64,000 bases of DNA from Streptomyces varsoviensis (GTDB lineage: Bacteria > Actinomycetota > Actinomycetes > Streptomycetales > Streptomycetaceae), in the NCBI RefSeq assembly GCF_000718635.1, contig NZ_JOBF01000016.1, positions 204,176-268,175 of the forward strand. The letters run 5' to 3'. Shown here piece by piece: positions 55,118 to 62,745 of the stretch; the first letter of the stretch is position 1, and the number at the start of each line of letters is the position of its first letter. Made by a program: the position numbers and the translations under genes. Below the pieces are notes generated by a model. It saw only the letters and a list, made by a program, of their open reading frames with translations, made no database searches and had not been told where the DNA came from.

Positions 55118-56145
55118 GTCTTCTCCAGGTCCACCGACGCGTTCTTCAGGGTCGGGTTGAACGCCTTGAGCACCTCGTGCACGGTCCTCGGGCCGTCGGC
55201 GGGCATCACCCCGTCCTCCGTGAACATCGGCAGGGTGCTCTTGATCGCCCGTACGTACAGCTCCTTGCCGCCCTGCGCGTAGTCGGCGGGCATCTTGGCC
55301 GCGATCTCCTCGGGCGTGTGCGCCCGCATCCACTTCAGCGTCTTGACGAAGGCGTTGGCGAGCTTCTGCACGGTCGCCTTGTGGCCGTCGACCCATTCGG
55401 TGTTCATATAGAGGCTCGCGGCGGGGTAGAGGCCGCCGAGCGCGGCCCGGGAGCCCTCGGGGGTGCGCATGTCGACGAGTACCGTGCCGACGTCCTTGGC
55501 CAGCACCTGCGCGACGGTCGGGTCGGTGGTCATGCCGCCGTCGATCGAGCCCTGCTGGAGCGCGGAGATGAAGGTCTGGCCCGCCCCGACGGCGACCGGC
55601 GTGATCTCGCTGACGTCGACGCCGTTTCTGACGGCCAAGTACTTGGTGAGGAAATCGGTGGACGAACCGAGGCCGGTCACCCCGAGCTTCTTGCCCTTGA
55701 AGTCCTTCGGGGAGCCGAGGCTGGACGCGGCCTTCTTGGAGACCACCTCCACCTCGCCGGGCGTCCGCGCGAACTGGACGACCGACTCCACGTGTTTGCC
55801 CTTCACCTGGAGGTCGAGCGTGTGGTCGTAGAAGCCGACGACGCCCTGTACGTCCCCGGCGACCAGCGAGGTGGTGGCCTGCACACCGGCGGGCTCGGTG
55901 AGCAGTTGGACGTCCACGCCCTCGGCCTTGAAGTAGCCGAGCTTCTGGGTGAGCATGGCCGGCAGATAGATGATCTTGTCCAGGCCGCCGACCATGATCT
56001 TGACCTGGTCGGCGCCGCCCGACCCGCCACCGGAGCCGCCGCCCGAACCGCCGCCCACCTGCGCGTCGTTGGCGCACGCGGCGAGGGCGAGGCACAGCGC
56101 GCCGGCGACGGCGGCCGCGGAGATCCTGCTGAGAGTGCGCATCAT
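55084..56145 (-). CDS. ABC transporter substrate-binding lipoprotein (NMT1/SsuA type)
   Basis: Extracytoplasmic binding protein of 353 residues anchored through Cys24 in the lipobox LALAAC. A Gly/Ser linker made of three GGGS units follows, then the NMT1/SsuA-like domain: VGGLDKIIYLPAMLTQKLGYFKAEGVDV, LVAGDVQGVVGFYDHT and GLGSSTDFLTKYLAVRNGV. Relatives bind sulfonates, nitrate, thiamine precursors or aromatic acids, so the ligand is open. ATG 56145 has AAGGA upstream; ATG 56142 also fits. Third cistron of the ATPase-permease-binding-protein operon. Confidence 0.92.
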   Translation of the reverse strand: MMRTLSRISAAAVAGALCLALAACANDAQVGGGSGGGSGGGSGGADQVKIMVGGLDKIIYLPAMLTQKLGYFKAEGVDVQLLTEPAGVQATTSLVAGDVQGVVGFYDHTLDLQVKGKHVESVVQFARTPGEVEVVSKKAASSLGSPKDFKGKKLGVTGLGSSTDFLTKYLAVRNGVDVSEITPVAVGAGQTFISALQQGSIDGGMTTDPTVAQVLAKDVGTVLVDMRTPEGSRAALGGLYPAASLYMNTEWVDGHKATVQKLANAFVKTLKWMRAHTPEEIAAKMPADYAQGGKELYVRAIKSTLPMFTEDGVMPADGPRTVHEVLKAFNPTLKNASVDLEKTYTTEFVKKAG

Positions 56146-56291
56146 CGTGTCCTTGGGGTGTGAACCATGAGGGGGGAGTTGCTGGGGAGAGCGGAGACCG
56201 GGGGCATGGAGAGTGGAGACCGGGGGCATGGAGAGCGGAGACCGAGGGCCGGACTCGGCGGCTCCCGGGCTCCGCGCCCCTGGGCCGGCCG

Positions 56292-57326
56292 TCAGCCGTC
56301 AGCGCCGGAGCCGCCGCCCGCCTTCCACCGGAACAGCCGCTTCTCCGCGAAGGTCAGCAGCCCCTCGGCGAGCAGCGCGACGACGGCGAGGATGACCATC
56401 GCCGCGTAGACCCCGGCCGCGTTGAACGTGCCCTGGGAGGCGGAGACCAGCAGCCCGATCCCCTTCGTCGCGCCGATGTACTCGCCGACGATCGCGCCGA
56501 TCAGCGCGAAGCCGAAGCTGACATGCAGACTCGTGAAGATCCAAGAGGTCGCGGACGGGACCACCACGTGGAGCGTGACCCGCCGGTTGCTCGCGCCCAG
56601 CACGCGGGCGTTGGCGACCAGGTTGCGGTCCACTTCGCGCGCCCCCTGGAAGGCGTTGAAGAAGACGGGGAAGAAGACCAGCACCACGGCCGAGGCCACC
56701 TTGGAGGCCGGGCCGAGGCCGAACCAGATGAGGAAGATCGGCGCGAGCACGATCCGCGGCAGCGCGTTGAGCACCTTGATGTACGGGCCGAGCACATCGG
56801 CGAGGAAGGAGATCCGGCCGAGCGCGATCCCCAGCAGCACGCCCGCGGCGACGCCGATGAGCCAGCCGAGCAGCGCCTCGTAGAGCGTGTACCAGATCTG
56901 CTCCCCCAGCGAGCCCTGCGCGGTGCCGTGCTGCACCCACTGGACGATCTGCGCCCAGATCTTCGACGGCATCGAGAAGTTGAAGGGGTCGATGACGTTC
57001 GTGCGGGCCATGAGCTCCCAGGCGGCGACCACCGCGACGAGCAGCAGCGCACGCGCCGTATGGACGAGCAGCCGGCGGGTACGGGCGGCGCGCGCCCTGG
57101 CCTCCGTACGGCCCGTACCGCTGCTCATGCCGTCGCCACGGCCCGTACTGCCCTTCTCCGACTTCGGCTTCGGCTGCGGCTCCGGCTTCTGCTGCGGCTC
57201 CGGCTCCGGCTTCTGCTGCGTCTCCGGCTTCTGCTCCCGCTCCCGCTCGCGCTCCGGGACAACAGCGGGTTCGGGCCCCGGCGCGGAGGACGCGGCGAGC
57301 GAATCTTCCAGCGGCTCACGCGGCAT
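56292..57326 (-). CDS. ABC transporter permease (SsuC/TauC type) with repetitive N-terminus
   Basis: BPD-type inner-membrane permease of 344 residues with about six helices after residue 85. The EAA loop reads ANARVLGASNRRVTLHVVVPSAT. The first 80 residues are unusual for the family: a charged cytoplasmic extension with KPE/KPEPEP repeats (REREREQKPETQQKPEPEP). Relatives usually start about 60 residues later, near MSSGTGRTEARARA (in-frame ATG near 57128). The gene overlaps the ATPase gene by 11 bases. Confidence 0.92.
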   Translation of the reverse strand: MPREPLEDSLAASSAPGPEPAVVPEREREREQKPETQQKPEPEPQQKPEPQPKPKSEKGSTGRGDGMSSGTGRTEARARAARTRRLLVHTARALLLVAVVAAWELMARTNVIDPFNFSMPSKIWAQIVQWVQHGTAQGSLGEQIWYTLYEALLGWLIGVAAGVLLGIALGRISFLADVLGPYIKVLNALPRIVLAPIFLIWFGLGPASKVASAVVLVFFPVFFNAFQGAREVDRNLVANARVLGASNRRVTLHVVVPSATSWIFTSLHVSFGFALIGAIVGEYIGATKGIGLLVSASQGTFNAAGVYAAMVILAVVALLAEGLLTFAEKRLFRWKAGGGSGADG

Positions 57327-58164
57327 GGCCGGCCCCCCGTTCCCGGGTGATGCGGACCTCTTCGCCGAGCGAGGACCAGATCTCCCGGTAGATCTCGATG
57401 AACCGCGGCTCCAGGCGCACCGATTCGACCTGGCGCGGTCGTGGCAGATCGACCGCGAAGACCTCCTTGACCGTGGCGGGGCCCGCCGTCATCACCACGA
57501 CGCGGTCGGCCAGCGCGATCGCCTCCTCCAGGTCGTGGGTGACGAAGACGACCGAGGCGGCGGTGTCCGGCGCCGAGGCGCCGCCCCACAGCTCCAGCAG
57601 TTCGTCGGACATCAGCGCCCGCGTCTGCACGTCGAGCGCCGAGAACGGCTCGTCCATGAGGAGAATCCGCGGCTCGCCCACGAAGGTCTGGGCCAGCGCG
57701 ACGCGCTTGCGCTGGCCGCCGGAGAGCTGGTGCGGATAGCGGTCCTCGAAGGCGGCGAGGCCGACCCGGCCGAGCCAGTCCCGGGCCCGCTCTTTGGCCG
57801 CCGCCTTGGGCACGCCGCGGAACCGCGGCCCCGCCATGACGTTGGAGAGCACCGTGCGCCAGGGGAAGACGGCGTCCTGCTGGAAGACGAAGCCGACCTC
57901 CGGCCGGATGCCGGTGACGGGTTCGCCGCCGATCAGCACCTGTCCCTCGGTCGGCTCCTCCAGGCCGCTCACCAGCGTGAGCGTGGTCGACTTGCCGCAG
58001 CCGGTCGGGCCGACCACGGCCACGAACTCGCCCTGCCGCACGGTCAGTCCGAGATCCCGTACGGCCGTGTGCCCGGCGCCCGAGGGCGTACGGAACACCT
58101 TGCTCGCGCCGCGCAGTTCGATGGCCGGGGCGGCGCCGGGGCCCGGGTCGCTGTGCGTGGTCAT
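57316..58164 (-). CDS. ABC transporter ATP-binding protein (SsuB/TauB type)
   Basis: ATPase of 282 residues. Walker A GPTGCGKST, Q-loop FVFQQDAVFPWRT, signature LSGGQRKRVALAQ, Walker B RILLMDEPFSALD and the H-loop VFVTHDLEEAIAL are complete. The nitrate/sulfonate/taurine importer family is the closest match. First gene of the operon; the divergent two-component system at 58487 is the likely regulator. Confidence 0.94.
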   Translation of the reverse strand: MTTHSDPGPGAAPAIELRGASKVFRTPSGAGHTAVRDLGLTVRQGEFVAVVGPTGCGKSTTLTLVSGLEEPTEGQVLIGGEPVTGIRPEVGFVFQQDAVFPWRTVLSNVMAGPRFRGVPKAAAKERARDWLGRVGLAAFEDRYPHQLSGGQRKRVALAQTFVGEPRILLMDEPFSALDVQTRALMSDELLELWGGASAPDTAASVVFVTHDLEEAIALADRVVVMTAGPATVKEVFAVDLPRPRQVESVRLEPRFIEIYREIWSSLGEEVRITRERGAGHAA

Positions 58165-58486
58165 CGCCCACCTCCCTGCCCCGCGGTCCCGTGCGGGGCG
58201 ACTGGGGCTGGAGGCTAGGCGGGACCCGCGGCGCGGCGGGAGTCTTGTGAGCACTGTGCGGCTTGAGCGCGCAAACCCTGTTCTGCTCGTTTTGCTCGCG
58301 CTACAACAGCACTTGCGGCCTCGGGCCGCCGGGGAAGGGCAGAAAACGGCGGGAACGTCGAGAGCGGCGGACACGGCAGGGAACGGCGGACACGGCAGGG
58401 GACGACGGACACAGCAGGGCCGGCAAGGAACCGGACACGGCAGGGCCCGGCAAGGAACGGCAGGGAAGAGCAAGGAAGGGGCACGC
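58165..58486. repeat. Divergent spacer with 19-bp tandem repeats
   Basis: 322 bp between the ABC operon and the sensor-kinase gene. From about 58365 to 58480 it contains tandem copies, period 19 bp, of CGGCGGACACGGCAGGG (58365-58381, 58384-58400, 58403-58419, then degenerate copies near 58430 and 58450). The left part, 58250-58310, has TTTTGCTCGCG and other AT-richer stretches and should hold the promoters. Confidence 0.65.
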
Positions 58487-60148
58487 ATGCGCATCCGGTG
58501 GCCCCGCCGCGTGTTCGCCCAAGTGCTGCTCGTACAGCTCCTGATCACGACGGGCGTCACCGTCCTCGCGGCCGGCCTCTTCCTCGCCCCGCTCGGCGAC
58601 CAGCTCGACGCGCAGGCGGCGCGGCGCGCCCTGGCGATCGCCCAGACCACCGCCGCCCAGCCGGGCATCGCCCGGGCCATGCTCACCACCCGGCCCGCCG
58701 TGGACGGCCCGGTGCAGGGCGCGGCCGAGCGCGTGCGGCGCGCGACCGGCGCCAGTTACGTGGTCATCGTCGACGCGCACGGCATCCGCTACTCCCACAC
58801 CACCCCCGCCGAGATCGGCCGCCCGGTCTCCACGGACCCGGGCGAGGCGCTGGCCGGGCACGAGTGGACCGGCATCGACCGCGGCACGCTCGGCCGCTCC
58901 GCGCGCGGCAAGGTCCCGCTGCGCGACTCCACGGGCGCCGTCGTCGGCGCGGTCTCGGTCGGCATCGCCTACGACAGCGTGCGCGCCCTGCTCCTGCACA
59001 GCGTCCCCGGCGTCCTCGAATACGCGGGCGCGGCCCTGGGCGTCGGGGCGCTGGCCGCCCTCGTCGCCTCCCGGCGGCTGCGACGGCGCACTCACGGCAT
59101 CGAGCTGTCGGAGATCTCGGCGCTCCTCGACGAGCGGGAGGCGATGCTGCACGGCATCCGCGAGGGGGTCGTCGCGCTCGACCGGCGGGGCCGGGTCCGG
59201 CTCGTCAACGACGAGGCGCAGCGGCTGCTCGGCCTGGCGCCGGGCGCCCGCGTCACCGGCCGCCCCCTCGACGAGGTGCTGCCGCCGGGCCGTACGACGG
59301 AGGTCCTGGCGGGCCGGGTGGCGGGTACGGACCTGCTCACGGTGTGCGGCGGCCGGGTCCTGGTCGCCAACCGGATGGACACGGCGGACGGCGGTACGGT
59401 CGCGACGCTGCGCGACCGTACCGAACTGGAGCAGTTGGGGCGGGAGCTGGACGGCACCCGCGGCCTCACGGAGGCGCTGCGGGCCCAGGACCACGAGCAC
59501 GCCAACCGGCTGCACACCATCGTGGGGCTGCTGGAGCTGGAGCTGTACGAGGAGGCCGCGGAGTTCGTCGCCGAGGTGGCGGGCGCGCACCGCGCGACCG
59601 CCGAGCAGGTGACCGAGCGCGTACGGGAACCGCTGGTCAGCGCATTGCTGGTGGGCAAGAGCGCGATCGCGGCGGAGCGCGGCGCCGCGCTGCGGATCTC
59701 GCCGGCCACCGATCTGCCGGACCGGGTGGTCGACCCGCGCGACCTGGTCACCGTCCTCGGGAACCTGGTCGACAACGCGCTGGACGCGGCCGGGGCGCGC
59801 GTACGGCGGAAGGTGAGCGAGGACGAGAACGAGGGCGACGGCGAAGGCGAGGGCGAGGGCCCCTTCGTCGAAGTGGAGCTGCGGGCCGAGGGGGCCACGC
59901 TGTGCCTGCGCGTCGCCGACAACGGCCCCGGCGTCCCGGCGGCGGCGCGGGAGCTGGTCTTCACCGACGGCTGGTCCACCAAGGAACCGCCCTCCCACCG
60001 GCGGCGGGGGCTCGGCCTCGCCCTGGTGCGGCGGCTCGCGGAACGGTACGGCGGTACGGCGGAGGTGACCTGCCGCGAGGGCGGCGGCGCGGTGTTCACG
60101 GTGGAGTTGCCGGAGGCGCTGCGCGTACTCGAAGGAGCGAACCGATGA
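58487..60148 (+). CDS. Sensor histidine kinase, DcuS/CitA type
   Basis: Membrane kinase of 553 residues. Two membrane helices (residues about 10-32 and 170-190) enclose an extracytoplasmic PAS-like sensor (GASYVVIVDAHGIRYSHTTPAEIGRPVS), the CitA/DcuS type that reads di- or tricarboxylates. A cytoplasmic PAS (LDRRGRVRLVNDEAQRLLG) and the kinase core with the family motif AQDHEHANRLHTIVGLLELE (His phosphoacceptor) follow. The HATPase has NLVDNALDAAG, DNGPGVP and GLGLALVRRLAERYGG, with an acidic insert (EDENEGDGEGEGEG) between its N and G1 boxes. AAGGAAGG precedes ATG 58487. Confidence 0.92.
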   Translation: MRIRWPRRVFAQVLLVQLLITTGVTVLAAGLFLAPLGDQLDAQAARRALAIAQTTAAQPGIARAMLTTRPAVDGPVQGAAERVRRATGASYVVIVDAHGIRYSHTTPAEIGRPVSTDPGEALAGHEWTGIDRGTLGRSARGKVPLRDSTGAVVGAVSVGIAYDSVRALLLHSVPGVLEYAGAALGVGALAALVASRRLRRRTHGIELSEISALLDEREAMLHGIREGVVALDRRGRVRLVNDEAQRLLGLAPGARVTGRPLDEVLPPGRTTEVLAGRVAGTDLLTVCGGRVLVANRMDTADGGTVATLRDRTELEQLGRELDGTRGLTEALRAQDHEHANRLHTIVGLLELELYEEAAEFVAEVAGAHRATAEQVTERVREPLVSALLVGKSAIAAERGAALRISPATDLPDRVVDPRDLVTVLGNLVDNALDAAGARVRRKVSEDENEGDGEGEGEGPFVEVELRAEGATLCLRVADNGPGVPAAARELVFTDGWSTKEPPSHRRRGLGLALVRRLAERYGGTAEVTCREGGGAVFTVELPEALRVLEGANR

Positions 60149-60834
60149 TCGAGGTCCTGGTCGTGGACGACGACTTCCGCGTCGCCCGCGTCAACGCCGC
60201 GTACGTGGCCAAGGTGCCCGGCTTCCATGTCCGGGGCACGGCGCACAACGCGGCCCAGGCGCTGGCCGTGCTGGAGGGCGGCGGCGTCGACCTGGTGCTG
60301 CTCGACCACTATCTGCCGGACGAGACGGGCCTGTCGCTGGTCCGCCGGCTCCGGCAGTCCGGACACCCCGCCGACGTGATCATGGTGACGGCGGCCCGCG
60401 ATGTGGCCACGGTGCGGACGGCCATGCGCTTCGGGGCGCTCCAGTACATCGTCAAGCCGTTCACCTTCGCCGGGCTCCGCGTCAAGCTCGACGCGTACGC
60501 CCAGCTCCGCCGCGCCCTCGACGGCGCCCAGGAGGCGGGCCAGGATCAAGTCGACCGTATCTTCGGCACCCTGCGCGCCGCCGCGGCCAGCACCCCGCTG
60601 CCGAAGGGCCACTCCGCACCCACCGCCGAACTGATCCGCCGGGCCCTCTCGGACGCCTCCCTCCCCCTGTCGGCACACGAGGTCGCCGAGCGCACCGGCC
60701 TCAGCCGCTCCACGGCCCAGCGCTACCTCAAACAACTGGAGTGCTCGGGAAGGCTGCATCTCACCCTGCGCTACGGCGAAACAGGCCGCCCCGAACACCG
60801 CTATAGCTGGCCGGAGGGCACCCCGGCGGCGTAA
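60145..60834 (+). CDS. Response regulator, DcuR/CitB type
   Basis: Response regulator of 229 residues coupled to the kinase gene (ATGA, 60145-60148). The receiver has D9/D10, phosphoacceptor D54 (LLDHYLPDETG) and Lys in YIVKPFTF. The C-terminus has the CitB-type helix-turn-helix, LSAHEVAERTGLSRSTAQRYLKQLECSGRLHL. It should control the divergent ABC transporter, by analogy with CitAB and DcuSR systems next to their transporters. Confidence 0.93.
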   Translation: MIEVLVVDDDFRVARVNAAYVAKVPGFHVRGTAHNAAQALAVLEGGGVDLVLLDHYLPDETGLSLVRRLRQSGHPADVIMVTAARDVATVRTAMRFGALQYIVKPFTFAGLRVKLDAYAQLRRALDGAQEAGQDQVDRIFGTLRAAAASTPLPKGHSAPTAELIRRALSDASLPLSAHEVAERTGLSRSTAQRYLKQLECSGRLHLTLRYGETGRPEHRYSWPEGTPAA

Positions 60835-60991
60835 CGACCGCCGGACCGCGCGTCGAACAGTCGCGCTGTATCGTCGCCACCGGACAATCGCGAGCAGGAG
60901 AGCAGGAGAGCAGGCCGGCGGGACGACAGGACAGCCGCAGCAGCCGCAGCAGCCGGAGCCCGGCGGAGGACGACCAGGCGGAGGACGAGGC
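60835..60991 (+). promoter_or_regulatory. Leader of the TetR gene with short repeats
   Basis: 157-bp spacer on the coding strand. It holds GAGCAGGAGAGCAGGAGAGCAGG and CAGCCGCAGCAGCCGCAGCAGCC repeats and ends in GGAGGACGAGGC before the start. No gene. Confidence 0.4.
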
Positions 60992-61864
60992 GTGATGAGG
61001 GCACGACGGCGGACCGCACCCGAGCGGCCCGAGGCCGGGGTGCCCATGGCCGACTCCCCCGAGGCCGAGGCCGAGACGCCCGCAGCCGAGGCCCCAGCCG
61101 CCGAAGCCCCTGCGCCCGACTCGCCCGAGGCCGCCACGCCCACGCTCGTATGGGAACGCCCCGAGCCTCGGAGCCGGCCGAAGCCGTCCCTGCTGAGCCG
61201 GGACCGGATCGTACGAGCCGCCGTCGAGCTGGCGGACGCCGGCGGGCTGGACGCGGTGTCCCTGCGCGAGGTCGCCGCCGCGCTCGACACGGGGCCGGTA
61301 CGGCTGTACCGCTACCTGTCCACCGAAGAGGAACTGCTCGACCTGATGGTCGACGCTGTCTACGGCGAGATCATCGCGCCCGAGCCGTCGGCCGGGCCCG
61401 CCTCGCCCGGCGGGGACTGGCGCCGTGACCTGCGCTCACATGCCCACCGCAGCAGGGTGGCGGCCCTCCGGCACGAGTGGTTCGCCGATCTGCTCGGCGG
61501 CCGGCCGCACCTCGGGCCGAACGCGCTGGCCGACTTCGAGGCGTCCTTGGCGGCGCTGCGCCGCGCCCCCGGGTTCGAGGGCATCGACACGGTCCTGGCC
61601 GCCGTCGACGCGGTGGACGCCTACCTGGTCGGGGCGGTCAGGAAGGAGGTCGCCGAGGCGCGGGCCGAGCGGACCACCGGCCCGGACGAGCAGCAATGGC
61701 AGGCCGCCGCGGGCCCGTACATCGGCCGCATGCTGGCGACCGGCCGCTACCCCACCCTCTCCGAGGCCGTCGTGGACGCCGCTGCCCGCGATGCCGACAC
61801 CGTCTTCGACACCGGTCTCACATACGTCCTGGACGGCATCGCCGCCCGGCTGTCAGCGCCCTGA
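60992..61864 (+). CDS. TetR-family regulator with disordered N-terminus
   Basis: TetR/AcrR repressor of 290 residues. The helix-turn-helix lies at residues about 70-115 (RIVRAAVELADAGGLDAVSLREVAAALDTGPVRLYRYL) and a TetR_C-type ligand domain follows. The first 65 residues are an acidic Pro/Ala/Glu run (EAEAETPAAEAPAAEAPAPD), uncommon for the family. GTG 60992 and ATG 60995 are adjacent; GGAGGA lies upstream of both. Its target is unknown. It ends convergently with, and overlaps by 47 bases, the second TetR gene. Confidence 0.85.
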   Translation: MMRARRRTAPERPEAGVPMADSPEAEAETPAAEAPAAEAPAPDSPEAATPTLVWERPEPRSRPKPSLLSRDRIVRAAVELADAGGLDAVSLREVAAALDTGPVRLYRYLSTEEELLDLMVDAVYGEIIAPEPSAGPASPGGDWRRDLRSHAHRSRVAALRHEWFADLLGGRPHLGPNALADFEASLAALRRAPGFEGIDTVLAAVDAVDAYLVGAVRKEVAEARAERTTGPDEQQWQAAAGPYIGRMLATGRYPTLSEAVVDAAARDADTVFDTGLTYVLDGIAARLSAP

Positions 61865-62669
61865 CCACACCGCCCTGCCACCCGCCCTGGCCCGCGTGAG
61901 CGGTCCCGACCGGTGCGAGCGACCTCGACCGGTGCGGGCTGCCCTGACCGGCGCGAACAACCCCAGCAGGCGTGAGCGGCCCTGACCGGCGCGAGCAGGC
62001 CCGGCCGGCGTGAGCGGCCCTCACCGGCGCGAGCAGGCCCGGCCGGCGTGAGCGGCCCTCACCGGCGCGAGCAGGCCCACCGGAGACGGTCTTCGGGCCG
62101 GGCTGCCGCGCCCACCGCTCCATGGCGGCATGAAACGCGGCCACGAGCAAGTCCTGGGCCAGGCGCGGCCGCAAGTCCTCCGGATCGTCGAGGTCGAGCC
62201 GGACGGCGAGCGTCCGCCGGCTCTCGTCGCTGATCCGGTCGCAGAAGCTGAGGCTGTACGCGGCGACCGAGGGCGAGGTCTCGGCGAGCCGCCGGCCCGC
62301 GGCGGCCCGTTCCGCCCAGCCCGGCGCCGTCATCCGCTCCAACGCGGCGAACAGGGCTTCCCGCAGAGCCGCGAAGACGGTGCCGCCGCCCGGCGTGAGG
62401 GACGCGACCTCGCCCAGGAAGACCAGCCACAGCTCATGGCTGGGCGCCAGCGCGGCCTCCTCCTTGCCGGCGAAATAGCGGAAGAACGTCCGCTTGGAGA
62501 CCTCGACCTCGGCGCACACCTCGTCCAGCGTCGTCTCGGCGAACCCCCGCTCCTGGAAAAGGCGCAGGGCGGCGTCGATGAGAGCGTCCCGGGTCCGCTG
62601 CTTCTTGCGTTCTCGCAGCGAGGCGGCGGTGGGCTGCCGGCCCGCGGGCGGCGCGGAGGGGTGGGGCAT
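61818..62669 (-). CDS. TetR-family regulator with repeat-encoded C-terminal tail
   Basis: TetR repressor of 283 residues. The N-terminal DNA-binding domain is standard (RERKKQRTRDALIDAALRLFQERGFAETTLDEVCAEVEVSKRTFFRYFAGKEEA). The ligand domain appears to end near residue 195 (AMERWARQPGPKTVSGG). The remaining roughly 85 residues, rich in Arg, Ala, Gly and Pro, are read through a 38-bp tandem array and into the 3' end of the convergent TetR gene. It is divergent from a quinone oxidoreductase gene, the usual layout for a TetR controlling its neighbour. Confidence 0.85.
   Translation of the reverse strand: MPHPSAPPAGRQPTAASLRERKKQRTRDALIDAALRLFQERGFAETTLDEVCAEVEVSKRTFFRYFAGKEEAALAPSHELWLVFLGEVASLTPGGGTVFAALREALFAALERMTAPGWAERAAAGRRLAETSPSVAAYSLSFCDRISDESRRTLAVRLDLDDPEDLRPRLAQDLLVAAFHAAMERWARQPGPKTVSGGPARAGEGRSRRPGLLAPVRAAHAGRACSRRSGPLTPAGVVRAGQGSPHRSRSLAPVGTAHAGQGGWQGGVVRALTAGRRCRPGRM
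61894..62083. repeat. 38-bp tandem array (five copies)
   Basis: Five contiguous 38-bp units starting GCGTGAGCGGCCCTCACCGG and ending CGCGAGCAGGCCCGGCCG: 61894, 61932, 61970, 62008 and 62046. The last three are almost identical, the first two diverged. Since 38 is not a multiple of three, the encoded TetR tail changes frame with each copy. Confidence 0.9.
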
Positions 62670-62692
62670 GCGGTCACTCTACCAGCGAGTGA

Positions 62693-62722
62693 GCCACTGA
62701 TAGGCTTTTGGCACTCAGTGGC
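62693..62722. promoter_or_regulatory. Inverted repeat between tetR and oxidoreductase genes (candidate operator)
   Basis: Arms GCCACTGA (62693-62700) and TCAGTGGC (62715-62722), 14-base spacer, with overlapping small palindromes AGTGAGCCACT and CACTCAGTG. It lies in the divergent promoter region and is the natural binding site for the TetR at 61818-62669. Confidence 0.7.
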
Positions 62723-62745
62723 GTTTTTTACGAAGAGGAGTGGCC

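Noticed and set aside
61894..62083. CRISPR or integron-like array
   Set aside because: Units are directly abutting and lack spacers or attachment-site structure.
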